DNA of 64,000 nt, from the NCBI GenBank assembly GCA_028292265.1, contig JAQGMR010000066.1, positions 62,001 to 126,000 on the forward strand, given 5' to 3'. The position numbers and the translations under genes are program-made. Below are positions 8,095-17,669 of this stretch, in pieces; position 1 is the first letter of the stretch, and the number at the start of each line of letters is the position of its first letter. This DNA comes from Herminiimonas sp. GTDB taxonomy: Bacteria > Pseudomonadota > Gammaproteobacteria > Burkholderiales > Burkholderiaceae_D. Under the pieces are notes generated by a model, which ran no database searches, had not been told where the DNA came from, and saw only the letters and a program-made list of their open reading frames with translations.

Positions 8095-9207
8095 CTAATC
8101 GAGTTCCTCGTTTGCGAAACGTGGCACCTGGACCGGCGCCCGCCGCTTGGCGGAAAGATCCAGTGCCTTGGTGAGCAGCAGGCGCTGGTGGGCGTCTTCC
8201 GCGGTTGCGTGATGGGTCGGAAGTCCCGTGGACAGGCGCAGTAGCCAGGAAATCGTCTCTTCGCGCATCGGTCCCCGCAGTTCGCCCAACGCCATATGGC
8301 CCGGAGGATAACTGCCGATGAAGTCCACCAGCCGGCTCTTGTCCGGCGCGTAGCCTTCCGATTGCGGCCGATCGACTGCAAGCACGATGTCGCGATGGGT
8401 GTCATCAATGGTGAGCACGCCTTCGGTTCCAATAATGCCGACCTCCAGCGAATACACGGCGCCCGGCCACGAGACCGGCAGCGCCCAGGAGATGCTCAGG
8501 TGATAGATGCTGTCGTCATCCATGGTGATCAGCCCTGCCGTGCCGTCCGTGCCGTCGCATAGGGGCCCGAGCGCACTGTCGACAGAGCGCGCATAGACTT
8601 CAACCGGCGTGCGTCCTTCCATGATCCACATCACCACGTCCACGGCGTGCGTGCCGGAGATGACCATCGGCGAAATCTTCTTGGGGTCCGGCGTGCGCTT
8701 GTAGTTGTCGAGCGCGACCAGCCGGTTCATGAAGCCGCGCGAGGTCGCCATGGTCACCTTTCCCAGCTCGCCCTTGCTTACCTTTTCCTTGGCCACTAGC
8801 CAGCGCTGCCGGAAGCGCTGGGTGTAGCCGACCACGGCATCGACGCCGCGATTCTGGATCGCGGCCAAAACGCGTGCCGAATCGCCAAGGTCGGTTGCCA
8901 GCGGCTTTTCAATCATCATGGCAAGACCGCGCTCGACGGCAGCGAGGATCGGTTCGACATGCAAGTGCTCATCTGTGGAGATGATCACTGCGGTTAACTC
9001 CGGACGCGCCAGCAGCTTCTGATAGTCGTCGGTAACGAAGTCGGCCCCAACCTTCTCGGCCACCATCGCGGCACGCTCGGGATTGAGTTCGGCGATGCCG
9101 ATCCAGTCGACCTGCGGAAAGCGCGCTGCAATTTCGCCGCGGATAAGGCCGACCCGGCCAGCGCCGATAATTCCCAGGCCGATACGTTTGCGTTCCATTG
9201 GCTTCAT
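8095..9207 (-). CDS. Gfo/Idh/MocA-family oxidoreductase
   Basis: 370 aa NAD(P)-dependent dehydrogenase. The N-terminal Rossmann motif is LGIIGAGRVGLIRGEIAA and the EKPLATDL motif carries the family's conserved Glu-Lys-Pro. The C-terminal half is the usual alpha/beta substrate domain. The ATG at 9207 is chosen because AGGGGAG lies 5 bases upstream. It starts 13 bases after the upstream paralogue (9221-10249), so the two are translated from one message. The paired enzymes suggest successive or alternative steps on one polyol, sugar or cyclitol. The substrate is not identifiable. Confidence 0.88.
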   Translation of the reverse strand: MKPMERKRIGLGIIGAGRVGLIRGEIAARFPQVDWIGIAELNPERAAMVAEKVGADFVTDDYQKLLARPELTAVIISTDEHLHVEPILAAVERGLAMMIEKPLATDLGDSARVLAAIQNRGVDAVVGYTQRFRQRWLVAKEKVSKGELGKVTMATSRGFMNRLVALDNYKRTPDPKKISPMVISGTHAVDVVMWIMEGRTPVEVYARSVDSALGPLCDGTDGTAGLITMDDDSIYHLSISWALPVSWPGAVYSLEVGIIGTEGVLTIDDTHRDIVLAVDRPQSEGYAPDKSRLVDFIGSYPPGHMALGELRGPMREETISWLLRLSTGLPTHHATAEDAHQRLLLTKALDLSAKRRAPVQVPRFANEELD

Positions 9208-9220
9208 GCCGGCTCCCCTG

Positions 9221-10249
9221 TTAGCAGACAATATCGATTGGCCGATTTTCCAGCGCAGACAAATCCGCCGCCTGGTAAATCTGCATTACCACGCGCGCTT
9301 CCTCGGCGGTCACCAGCGGCTTGCGGTTCAGTGCCACGCTTTCGAGGAAATGCATGGTCTCCGCTTCCATCGGGCCGGCGTAGACATGCGACACTTTTTC
9401 ACCAGGCATGGTTGACAGTGGCATCACAATGCCTTTTTGCATGGTGTTCAGCACGACGTCGCGGTGGGTGTCGTCGACCAGGATGGAGCCTTCGGTCCCA
9501 ACCATTTCAATCCAGGTCGAAGAAAAATTTGGATAGGCGGGTGGCTGCACCCAGCCGGCGCCAATCGTGAACACGCTGCCATCATCCATGGTGACGATGA
9601 TCCAGACGCAGTCGGGCGCGTCGACCGTTTTCTGCATGATCTTGCGTACTTCCTGCGCATAGACGCGGACGGGCTTTCTCGGCGCCAGACACCAGAGCAC
9701 GAAATCAATGTCATGTGTGGCTTCCATGGCAGCCGGTGATAGTTTGCCGCGGCCACTGATTTTTTTCCCGAGGCCGCGTGAAATATGGCGGCTGACCAAG
9801 GCACTGACTGGCTCTCCAATGGTGCCGTCGACGATTGATTGCTTCACGTAGGCGAATTTCGGATTGAATCGCTGCGAGTAGCCGATGGTGAAAAAGCGGC
9901 GTTTGTCGCGGGCCAGTTCAATCAATTCGTCGGCTTCCGACAGTTCGACCGCGATCGGCTTTTCGAGGAAGACATGCTTGCCGGCCTGGAGGCTTTCCTT
10001 CGCAATGGGAAAGTGCAGCGTTTCCGGGGTCGCCGAAATAATGATGGCGTCAATCGCGTCATTTGCCAGCAATTCGCGGTAGTCCGACGTCGCGGTAACG
10101 GGACTGGTCTTCCCGGCTATTTCATCGAGCCGCGCCGGGTTCGATTCCGCTACGTGCAGCTCGCTCACATACGGGCTCGCGGCGCAGGTTTCTGCACGAA
10201 TGCCGCCACACCAGCCGGTCCCGATAATCCCTACCTTGATTTGCTTCAT
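9221..10249 (-). CDS. Gfo/Idh/MocA-family oxidoreductase (paralogue)
   Basis: 342 aa. Rossmann motif VGIIGTGWCGGIRAE at the N-terminus and EKPIAVELSEADELIELA at the conserved EKP site. HDIDFVLWCLAPRKPVRVYA in the C-terminal domain resembles the matching segment of its neighbour (HAVDVVMWIMEGRTPVEVYA), so the two are related copies. GGAGA precedes the ATG. It is the first gene of the three-gene minus-strand group (two oxidoreductases and a Bug receptor) and faces the LysR gene across a 208-bp spacer, the usual layout of a regulator and its target operon. Confidence 0.88.
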   Translation of the reverse strand: MKQIKVGIIGTGWCGGIRAETCAASPYVSELHVAESNPARLDEIAGKTSPVTATSDYRELLANDAIDAIIISATPETLHFPIAKESLQAGKHVFLEKPIAVELSEADELIELARDKRRFFTIGYSQRFNPKFAYVKQSIVDGTIGEPVSALVSRHISRGLGKKISGRGKLSPAAMEATHDIDFVLWCLAPRKPVRVYAQEVRKIMQKTVDAPDCVWIIVTMDDGSVFTIGAGWVQPPAYPNFSSTWIEMVGTEGSILVDDTHRDVVLNTMQKGIVMPLSTMPGEKVSHVYAGPMEAETMHFLESVALNRKPLVTAEEARVVMQIYQAADLSALENRPIDIVC

Positions 10250-10457
10250 CTGGTCTCCAATGGTTTTTTAATCTGAGAAGTAAGTGCGGAGCCGCGTGCC
10301 TCGCCTCGCATTGAATTCGGGAGATGGCGCCTTTCTTTCCCGGGTGCCTCGTGCATCGGCTGCGCTCCGTCGTCGGGAACCATGCGACGGTAGCAAATTG
10401 AGAGCATTAACTGAAATGATAAAATTTGATCTTCCGAATCATGATTACTAATACCCT

Positions 10458-11432
10458 ATGCCAAACAGCGTGCAGGACATTCGGCTCTTTATCGCGGTCT
10501 ACGAAGAGTTATCGTTCACGGTTGCGGCAAAACGGGAGCACTCGACCCAATCCGGCGTGTCGCAGCATGTCCGCAAAATGGAAGAAGAATTGGGAACAAA
10601 GCTTTTCTTCCGGGGCAGCGGGTCGGTATCCCCCACGCCCGCCGGGGAAACTTTCTACCTCGGTTGCGTCGATATCCTGCGCCGGCACGAGAGGTTGCGG
10701 CGGGAAATGCAACAGTTCAGCAGCAGCCTGGAAGGGGAAATTGTGGTGGGGCTGACGCCGACCATGACGCGCTGCGCCCTGGCGCCAGCACTGGCCGGCT
10801 TCAGCGAAGCACATCCCAACGTCGTTGTGCACGTCGTCGAATCCTATAGCAGCACGCTTACGCAGCAAGTCCGGGCAGGCGATCTGGCCTTTGCGATTGT
10901 CCCGGCGGCGACCAGCACGGTCGGTCTCAGGAGCCACCTGTTTCTCCATACGACCGAACTGCTGGTCTCGGGGCGGCCCGCGAAGCGAGATCACCTGGCG
11001 CCGGTCCGTCCCTCCGGATTGGGACCGCTAAAACTGGTACTGCCGCGCAAACTGAATTCCCGGCGCAGCAGAATAGAGACCTATCTTGCCGCCAATGGCG
11101 TGGCAATAGAGCGCTCGCTGGAACTGGACAGCGTGTCTGGCACGATCGACTACGTGTCCCAGACCGACTGGGTCACGGTCCTTCCGGCCATCATGATGGC
11201 GAACGATATCGAGAAATCCGAGCTGACGATCAATGCGCTGGTCGAGCCCGCGCTCCGGCTGGACCTGATCGCGATCGAACCTTCGCGCACGCTCATGTCC
11301 CAGGCGGCAGAAGCGTTCCTCGACACGCTGCGCGAAAAGGCTGTCCTCATCAATAATCGGGTCAGCGAACTGTTGCTGCCGTCCCAGATCAGGGAAAGCC
11401 GGGAGACTGTGGCGCTGCGTCGCGGTTCGTAA
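10458..11432 (+). CDS. LysR-family transcriptional regulator
   Basis: 324 aa. The N-terminal winged helix-turn-helix is typical of LysR proteins: DIRLFIAVYEELSFTVAAKREHSTQSGVSQHVRKMEEELGTKLFFR. An effector domain of the periplasmic-binding-protein fold starts near GEIVVGLTPTMTRCALAPAL. It is divergent from the Gfo/Idh/MocA-Bug operon and is the likely regulator of that operon, responding to its substrate or an intermediate. The recognition helix segment reads TQSGVSQHVRKME. Confidence 0.9.
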   Translation: MPNSVQDIRLFIAVYEELSFTVAAKREHSTQSGVSQHVRKMEEELGTKLFFRGSGSVSPTPAGETFYLGCVDILRRHERLRREMQQFSSSLEGEIVVGLTPTMTRCALAPALAGFSEAHPNVVVHVVESYSSTLTQQVRAGDLAFAIVPAATSTVGLRSHLFLHTTELLVSGRPAKRDHLAPVRPSGLGPLKLVLPRKLNSRRSRIETYLAANGVAIERSLELDSVSGTIDYVSQTDWVTVLPAIMMANDIEKSELTINALVEPALRLDLIAIEPSRTLMSQAAEAFLDTLREKAVLINNRVSELLLPSQIRESRETVALRRGS

Positions 11433-11525
11433 TGCCCGTCTGTTGGCCCAACTGCCGCGGTTCCAGGCTTAGCGAGCAGAACCCGCCGGGGGACTTGCTC
11501 TCGCCATCGCGCTTTCCTGGTCCAC

Positions 11526-12383
11526 TCACGCTGGTGGCCTTGCGATGCCGCCAAGCTGCATGGTTTCAAGCGCAGAACTCGGCACAATGACGATCGTCGC
11601 ATTCTGCTTCAGTCCCTCATAAAGCATGTTCATGGCCCTGAGATGCAATGCAATCGGGTCGTTGGCGTAAGTCTTCGCCGCTTCCCCGAATTTTTCCGCC
11701 ACCTGCCGTTCCGAGTCCCCGAGGATCACGCGGGCCTGACGCTCTCTCTCGGCTTGCGCCTGCATCGACATCGCATCTTCCAGGGCTGCGGGAATAAGGA
11801 CGTCCTTGACCTCCACGGAAATGACATTGACTCCCCAAGGCTCGGTACGCAGGTCAATGATCTTCTGGAGCTCGCTGGCGATCTTGTCCCTCCCCTCGAG
11901 CATGTCGGAAAGCATCGTCTTGCCGATCACGTCGCGCAGCGCCGTTTGCGAGGCCCAGCTGATTGCGCTGCCATAGTCGGCGACATCGAGTGCTGCCTTT
12001 TTCGGATCCACGACTTTCCAGAACAGGACCGCGTCGACATCCACCGGGACCGTATCTTTCGTGAGCGTTTTTTCCGCCTTGAAGGAGCCGGTGATCACAC
12101 GAGTGTCGATCCAGTAGGGTACGGTTTCGATGATGGGGATTATGAAAAACAGTCCCGGTCCCTTTAAAGATTGGAAACGCCCGAGCCGCAGCACGACTAC
12201 GCGGTCCCACTGATCGGCAATCTGGATTGCGGACGAAACGACGGCGGCAAGTATCAAGCCGAGGACAGCCGCCCATACGCCTGCAGCGTAAGCGCGTTGC
12301 GCGTATTCCAGGTAAGCGAACCCCAAAGCAGAGGCGGCGATGATCGCAAAAACCAATCCCGGTAATGCGCTGGCTTTCCTCAT
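11526..12383 (-). CDS. SPFH/band-7 (slipin, stomatin-like) membrane protein
   Basis: 285 aa. Two hydrophobic segments lie at the N-terminus (LPGLVFAIIAASALGFAYLEY and AAGVWAAVLGLILAAVVSSAI). The SPFH domain follows: VVVLRLGRFQSLKGPGLFFIIP, then VDVDAVLFWKVVDPKKAALDV, then ALRDVIGKTMLSDML. A charged, probably coiled-coil stretch with QAQAERERQARVILGDSERQ precedes the C-terminus. Slipins build oligomeric membrane scaffolds and are often paired with an NfeD protease-like partner, which is absent here. It is convergent with the LysR gene. Confidence 0.92.
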   Translation of the reverse strand: MRKASALPGLVFAIIAASALGFAYLEYAQRAYAAGVWAAVLGLILAAVVSSAIQIADQWDRVVVLRLGRFQSLKGPGLFFIIPIIETVPYWIDTRVITGSFKAEKTLTKDTVPVDVDAVLFWKVVDPKKAALDVADYGSAISWASQTALRDVIGKTMLSDMLEGRDKIASELQKIIDLRTEPWGVNVISVEVKDVLIPAALEDAMSMQAQAERERQARVILGDSERQVAEKFGEAAKTYANDPIALHLRAMNMLYEGLKQNATIVIVPSSALETMQLGGIARPPA

Positions 12384-12491
12384 TTGAGCCCCCAGGAATT
12401 TACGGTCCGGAATTCAGTTTCCCGCGCCGGCGCGGGAAGACATTAATGGGGATCAACGACGCGCGTTTGTGCGCGCCTTGCTGATTCGCAT

Positions 12492-12998
12492 TTAGTAGGG
12501 GGGCGTTGCGCCCACTGCCTGCCAGCCCGATGGGCACGCCTGGACTTGCGGGTAATAGCCTGGCGGATCAGCGCAGTAATACCAATAGCTTGAAACACTT
12601 CCGCCCGATCCCTGCTCAATGAATGTCATGGGCGCTCCGTCCGTGACAATCGGCCCCGTGTAATAGACCGGGGGGTAGTAGCCCAGCAGTGGAGCAGCTA
12701 TGATTATTGCTCCATGGCCACCGTGGTGGTGAAAATGCCCAGGGCGAGACGGACCGCCGCTGAACCGCCCAGAGGGAACTCCATGAAATCCACGTCCGCC
12801 GCGCCCCGTGCCATGGTTCTGGAATTGGCCTGGATGCGCCCCCGCATTTGCGGGCGCGGCCCCTATCCAGCTGATGGCCGTGGCGATTATCAGGAAAAGA
12901 AATTTCCGAATGAGGATCGACGGGTCGCCAGAAGGTGGCGATGAAGACATCCGTGGGAGCCAGGGAGGGCGAACGAGCTTGCGTTGAAGGCGAGACAT
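12492..12998 (-). CDS. Exported Gly/His-rich protein of unknown function
   Basis: 168 aa. A signal-like segment (FLFLIIATAISWIGAAPANA) lies at residues about 33-52, so translation may begin at a later ATG (12950) than the one given. The mature part has a Gly/Arg/His-rich stretch (GRGGRGFHGVPSGRF, HFHHHGGHG), then a Tyr/Pro-rich end with the paired-cysteine motif YWYYCADPPGYYPQVQACPSGW. That C-terminal motif recurs in small exported proteobacterial proteins of unknown role. The histidines could bind metal; this is inference only. Confidence 0.7.
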   Translation of the reverse strand: MSRLQRKLVRPPWLPRMSSSPPSGDPSILIRKFLFLIIATAISWIGAAPANAGAHPGQFQNHGTGRGGRGFHGVPSGRFSGGPSRPGHFHHHGGHGAIIIAAPLLGYYPPVYYTGPIVTDGAPMTFIEQGSGGSVSSYWYYCADPPGYYPQVQACPSGWQAVGATPPY

Positions 12999-13184
12999 GG
13001 CGATGCACTACTGCGTGGATGAGTCACATTGCGGTCCTTCAATGCCGTGACGTCAGCTTTTTGCGCACGTGAAGGGAATAAGACTCCGCTGATTTCATTA
13101 AAGTCGATTGCTCAAGAATTGAAACGCCGCGACGGCGGATTTCTCTCCAACTTCAGGTAATTCTTGTAAGGGTTCGTAACGTCG

Positions 13185-14906
13185 CTACCCGTGATTGGAT
13201 GCAGTATGGGCAGTCTGCGGCGCATACCGGTCCATGACATGCGTCGCCATGCCTTTGGCCAATTCCTCTTCTCCGAAAAAAACCGTCCCGATTCCCTCTT
13301 TTCCCAGTAACGTCGATTCTTCTTCGCTATGGGTGCGCAATATGATTTCGATGGTCGGGTTTAGCAGTCGCGCCGTGGTTGCCATCTGTCGGACCTGCAA
13401 GGTATCGGGCGTAGCGATGACCAACATGGCTGCGTCAGCAATATGCGCCTGAATGAGCACCGCCGGATCAGCTGCATTGCCAGACACGGCAGCACGTCCC
13501 TTCTTGCGCAAGCTGTCGACCAGTTCCCGGTTTTGTTCCGCGACCACGTAGGGGATGCCACGACTATCCAGCGCCTTGGCAATTCGATTTCCGACCCGGC
13601 CGTAACCGACAATGACGACCTGCCCTTCCAGGTATTTGCGATCCGTGTTCATCGGAAGTTCGGCGTTGCGGTCCTGCCTCTGCTCCAGGCGGCGCGCCAC
13701 TTCCGAATGTTTCAATGCCCAACGGCGTAGCGGCGAGACTGCGGAAAATAGAATGGAGTTCAGTGCGATTGAAATTAGCACTCCTGCCAGAATCAGACTC
13801 ATTCCCTCGGAGGGAAGCAATCCGAGCGAGACACCTAACCCAGCCAGGATGATTGAAAATTCGCCGATCTGCGCCAAGCTTGCAGCCACCGCAAGCGCCG
13901 CGCCAAGCGGGTAGCGCAGTGCAATCACCACGATCATGGCAGCGAGTGAATTTCCTAGCACTATGATCGTGGCGACGATGAGGACGCGCACTGGCTGTTG
14001 CAGCAAGATAGCAGGGTCAACCAGCATCCCGACCGACACGAAAAAGAGGACCGAGAAAGCGTCTCGCAACGGCAAGGACTCTTGCGCCGCCCGATGACTG
14101 AGCTCTGATTCGCGCATCACGGTTCCCGCGAAAAAAGCTCCCAGCGCGAAGGACACGTTGAAGAGTGCCGACGCGCCGTAGGCGATCCCGATCGCAGTCG
14201 CGATCACCGCAAGCGTGAACAGTTCCCGCGAGCCGGTGCTCGCTACCTGCCACAGAAGCCATGGCAACACGCGACGCCCGACAATCAACATCAAGGCAAC
14301 GAAGGCGGAAACCTGTAACAAGGTTTGGCCAATGGCCATCCACAGCGGCGTAGCGTTGGCGTCAATGGGCGCTGGACCACCAAGCACGCCGGCCAGAGGA
14401 GGCAACAACACCAGGACCAGCACCGTCGCCAGATCCTGAACCACCAGCCAGCCAACGGCGATGCGCCCGTTCATCGTGTCCATGAGGCCACGCTGCTCAA
14501 GCGACTTGAGCAGCACCACGGTGCTGGCACAGGCAAGAGCCAGCCCGAAAATCAGGGCACCGCCCAAACTCCAGTTCCACCACCAGCCCACGGCCATGCC
14601 AATTAGCGTGGTCGTGGTCATCTGGACGATTGCCCCTGGTATGGCAACGCGCTTGACTGCAAGCAGGTCTTCGGGTGAAAAATGAAGTCCTACACCGAAC
14701 ATCAATAGCATGACGCCAATCTCGGACAACTGCGAGGCGAGGTGTGCATCCGCCACGAAGCCGGGCGTGGCGGGGCCGATGATAATGCCTGCGACCAGGT
14801 AGCCGACCATGGCAGGCAGCTTGATTCGTTCAGCAAGAAAGCCGAGGACCAGTGCGGCGCCGAAGGCGGCCGCGATGGTGGTAATCAGCGAAATGTTATG
14901 GTTCAT
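13185..14906 (-). CDS. ybaL: YbaL-type CPA2 cation:proton antiporter with C-terminal TrkA-N domain
   Basis: 573 aa. The N-terminal ~390 residues are a multi-pass Na+/H+ exchanger domain with long YbaL-like runs (MVGYLVAGIIIGPATPGFVAD, LMFGVGLHFSPEDLLAVK, VSFALGAFFAGTVMRESELSHRAA, LPLRDAFSVLFFVSVGML). The C-terminal part is a Rossmann RCK/TrkA-N domain (VVIVGYGRVGNRIAKAL) that binds nucleotide and gates transport. The family is predicted to move K+ or Na+ against protons. The gene is single, with no KefF/KefG-type ancillary gene next to it. Confidence 0.9.
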   Translation of the reverse strand: MNHNISLITTIAAAFGAALVLGFLAERIKLPAMVGYLVAGIIIGPATPGFVADAHLASQLSEIGVMLLMFGVGLHFSPEDLLAVKRVAIPGAIVQMTTTTLIGMAVGWWWNWSLGGALIFGLALACASTVVLLKSLEQRGLMDTMNGRIAVGWLVVQDLATVLVLVLLPPLAGVLGGPAPIDANATPLWMAIGQTLLQVSAFVALMLIVGRRVLPWLLWQVASTGSRELFTLAVIATAIGIAYGASALFNVSFALGAFFAGTVMRESELSHRAAQESLPLRDAFSVLFFVSVGMLVDPAILLQQPVRVLIVATIIVLGNSLAAMIVVIALRYPLGAALAVAASLAQIGEFSIILAGLGVSLGLLPSEGMSLILAGVLISIALNSILFSAVSPLRRWALKHSEVARRLEQRQDRNAELPMNTDRKYLEGQVVIVGYGRVGNRIAKALDSRGIPYVVAEQNRELVDSLRKKGRAAVSGNAADPAVLIQAHIADAAMLVIATPDTLQVRQMATTARLLNPTIEIILRTHSEEESTLLGKEGIGTVFFGEEELAKGMATHVMDRYAPQTAHTASNHG

Positions 14907-14999
14907 TCGGCGCTTTCGATGGACTACCCGTCAGGAATTGCAAAGGATATGTCTGTATTGCCATCACGCGTAAAACGTCTTCGCGATCATTTAATACAA

Positions 15000-15043
15000 C
15001 CACCGTCGCACGCCTTTAAAGCCACGACCGCACGCCCTTAAAA
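15000..15043. repeat. 22-bp direct repeat (two copies) at the 3' end of the DUF924 gene
   Basis: Two 22-bp units begin at 15000 (CCACCGTCGCACGCC...) and 15022 (CCACGACCGCACGCC...), each ending in a TTAAA run, with a third partial match after them. The second unit covers the stop codon of the DUF924 gene, so the repeat array runs into the gene end. Confidence 0.7.
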
Positions 15044-15586
15044 CCGCGACCCCGGCCCCTGCAGGAACGCCACCTCATCCTCCGTGGAGGCGCGCCCCAG
15101 CAGTGCATTGCGATGGGGATAACGCCCGAAGCGCCTTAGGATGTCGACATGCTTGTTCTCATAGTCCAGCGTCCCGGAAAGTCCTGGCAAGGTGAAATAG
15201 CTTGCGAACGCTTCATGCACCACTAACGACTCGCTATGCATGATGGGCATCAGCATGAATCCGGCCTCGCGCGCCGGCAGTTGATTCAACGCCCCGCTTT
15301 CAATCGCGAACTGCGCCAGCACTAGCGCCAGCGGATCGCTGGCAAACGCCGCCGCACTGTCGCGGAACATATTGCGTGAAAACTGGTCGAGCACCAGGAT
15401 TTCCGCGAGGCGACCGCGGGCATTGTGCCGCCACGAAAAGAGTTCGCCGCGGACGGCCGCCGTATGGGCGCCGTGGAAGCGGGCGCGAACGACCGCGTCG
15501 AACGCGGGGTCCTTTTTCCACCACGATTTAGGCGGGATATCCTCAAACCAGAAGGAGAGTATGGATTCCGGAGTCATGCTCGACAT
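15038..15586 (-). CDS. DUF924 family protein
   Basis: 182 aa, the usual length for DUF924. Diagnostic features are the opening ILSFWFEDIPPKSWWKKDPAFD, the central EILVLDQFSRNMFRDSAAAFASDPLAL and the closing DILRRFGRYPHRNALLGRASTEDEVAFL. The family is an all-helical, TPR-like fold of unknown function. ATG codons at 15586 and 15577 are both possible starts. The 3' end overlaps a short direct repeat. Confidence 0.88.
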   Translation of the reverse strand: MSSMTPESILSFWFEDIPPKSWWKKDPAFDAVVRARFHGAHTAAVRGELFSWRHNARGRLAEILVLDQFSRNMFRDSAAAFASDPLALVLAQFAIESGALNQLPAREAGFMLMPIMHSESLVVHEAFASYFTLPGLSGTLDYENKHVDILRRFGRYPHRNALLGRASTEDEVAFLQGPGSRF

Positions 15587-15680
15587 CGTATCCGCATTGC
15601 TTGCCTGCGATCTGGCCGAATTCGAGGGCTGGGCATTGCCCTGCCTTTCCCCATGCCCCGCAAACTCCCTGCTGTACTTT

Positions 15681-17072
15681 TTATTTCAACGTCGCCGGCG
15701 ACACCAGCAGCCGGGAAAAACTGGTGATGCTGGCAATCGTTGCAAACACGACGCCAAGCGCCAGCGCATAGCCGGAGCCGTGTTCCGCCGAAGCGGTCAG
15801 ACACAGCGCCACCATCGCCGCACCGACCGCCTGCCCGGTAAGGCGCGAGGTGGCAACAACGCCGCTGGCGCTGCCGCTGCGATCCTGTGGCGCGCTTCCC
15901 ATGATTGCTTTCAGGTTTGGCGCCTGGAAAAACCCAAAGCCGAGGCCACACAGCGCCATGCGCCAACCGACCTCAAACGCGGTGGGTTGCGGAGGCAGCA
16001 TGAGTAGCGACAGCATGCCGCCGGCCAGGGCGGCGAGCCCGAACCCGCCGAGTAGCGCTGGAGAGTAGCGGTCGCTCAGGCGGCCGGCGATCGGCGCCAT
16101 GATGCCGACGAAAACTGGCCAGGGCGTCATCAAGAAACCGGTTTCCACGGGTGAGCGCTTGAGCACCATTTCGAAATAAAAGGGCAGCGACACGAAGGCG
16201 ATGCTCTGCGTCGCGAAGGTAGCCACCGATGTGGCTGATGACAAGGCAAACAGTGGTCGGCGGAAAAGATCGATCGGCAGCATTGGCGACGGATGGCCTG
16301 CTTCACGCCGCAGCAACAGGACCATGAAAACCATTGCGGCCGCCAGCTCGGCCGCAATGGCTGCGGGGCCGGCAAGATGCGCTGCGTCGCCCAAAGCCAG
16401 GATAAGCAAACCAAACGCGCACATGTTGTAAAGCGCGGCAAGCGAGTCGAAGCGACCTCCCCTGCCGCGGTAGCGCGGCAAGGCGCGCATTCCCACCGCC
16501 AGCGCGAGAAGGCCGAGCGGCACGTTGATGGCGAACAGCCACGGCCAGGTCCAGAACGCCAGGATGGCAGAAGCCAATGATGGCCCGAGCGCAAAGCCGA
16601 TCGCCACGACCAATGCATTGGTGCCGAAGGAACGACCCAGCAAGGCTTTCGGAAAAATCGTGCGCAGCAACGCGGCGTTAACGCTCATGAGCGCGCTCGC
16701 ACCCAGCCCTTGCAAGAGGCGGGCCGCGACCAGCGCCGGCAAGGTGGTGGCAAGCGCGCAGGCGAGCGAGGCGATAGTGAAGACCAGCAGGCCCGCAAGA
16801 CTTATGCGGCGGTAGCCAACGATTTCACTTAATGCTGCGAGCGGCAGGAGGGTCGCGACGGTTGCTAGCTGGTACGCACTGACAATCCAGACGGATGCCG
16901 CTGGCGTGGCATGCAATTGAGCGGCGATCGCGGGAAGCGCAGTGTTTGCAATGGCGGTGTCAAGCGACGCCATGCCGACGCCAATACAAACCGACAGCAT
17001 TGCCCAGGCACGTTCGCGCGGTGGAAGGCCATCCGCCATGGGTGCCTGTCCGACGTTACTGCTGGGTGTCAT
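15681..17072 (-). CDS. MFS transporter, DHA2/EmrB-QacA type
   Basis: 463 aa, hydrophobic throughout. The N-terminus carries the drug-exporter signature MASLDTAIANTALPAIAAQL and later VARLLQGLGASALMSVNAALLRTIFP. GPSLASAILAFWTWPWLFAINVPLG corresponds to the second conserved motif of the 14-helix DHA2 family. It is expected to be an inner-membrane proton-driven exporter of drugs or metabolites. There is no adjacent EmrA-type adaptor or TetR/MarR regulator. It is divergent from the cupin gene, across a spacer of about 160 bases. Confidence 0.88.
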   Translation of the reverse strand: MTPSSNVGQAPMADGLPPRERAWAMLSVCIGVGMASLDTAIANTALPAIAAQLHATPAASVWIVSAYQLATVATLLPLAALSEIVGYRRISLAGLLVFTIASLACALATTLPALVAARLLQGLGASALMSVNAALLRTIFPKALLGRSFGTNALVVAIGFALGPSLASAILAFWTWPWLFAINVPLGLLALAVGMRALPRYRGRGGRFDSLAALYNMCAFGLLILALGDAAHLAGPAAIAAELAAAMVFMVLLLRREAGHPSPMLPIDLFRRPLFALSSATSVATFATQSIAFVSLPFYFEMVLKRSPVETGFLMTPWPVFVGIMAPIAGRLSDRYSPALLGGFGLAALAGGMLSLLMLPPQPTAFEVGWRMALCGLGFGFFQAPNLKAIMGSAPQDRSGSASGVVATSRLTGQAVGAAMVALCLTASAEHGSGYALALGVVFATIASITSFSRLLVSPATLK

Positions 17073-17232
17073 CTGGGTGGTGTGTTTCGTGTGAGGAGGA
17101 AGGCAATTATAGGGGGTATCGCGCTCTGCCCGGGCATGGCCGGCCGGGAAGCAGCCGCCCGCGGAACTCGCATTGCACGCTTTGTGCTAGAGTTTTTTCG
17201 TAGCGCGACGGTCGACTCCGGGGGGTAACGTG

Positions 17233-17652
17233 ATGAACACTGATGAGCGCAAAATCCAGGCGGTGCGGCCCGACCGCGAAGTGATGACGACGCAACGCTT
17301 GCCGTATTTCATCGGCATCTCCGGCCAGACGGTAGGCGCGCAAAGCTTGTCAATGCATATCGTGGTGATTCCACCGGGAGCACGTGCCGCACCGCATCGC
17401 CATATCGGCTATGAGACCGGCATCTATGTTCTGGAAGGACGGGTGTGCACGCGCTGGGGAGAAAGACTGGAAAACGAGCTTGTAAGCGAAGCCGGCGATT
17501 TCCTGTTCGTGCCGCCTGGCGTGCCGCACGAAGCAATCAATCTGAGCGACACCATGCCCGCGCGTGCGGTCGTGGCCCGCAACGATCCGGCGGAGCAGGA
17601 CAAGGTTGAGCCCTATGTCGTCGGCGCGCTTGCATCGAATCAAACGACGTAG
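17233..17652 (+). CDS. Single-domain cupin protein
   Basis: 139 aa. Cupin motif 1 is GARAAPHRHIGYETGIYVLEGRV, with His, His and Glu as likely metal ligands, and motif 2 is AGDFLFVPPGVPHEAIN, with the fourth histidine. All expected ligands are present, so a metal-binding sugar isomerase, dioxygenase or sensor role is possible, but no substrate is evident. A GTG immediately upstream (17230) could also initiate; GGGGGTAAC serves as the ribosome-binding site for either. It is convergent with hipA. Confidence 0.85.
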   Translation: MNTDERKIQAVRPDREVMTTQRLPYFIGISGQTVGAQSLSMHIVVIPPGARAAPHRHIGYETGIYVLEGRVCTRWGERLENELVSEAGDFLFVPPGVPHEAINLSDTMPARAVVARNDPAEQDKVEPYVVGALASNQTT

Positions 17653-17669
17653 GAACCTGAGCAAGACGA

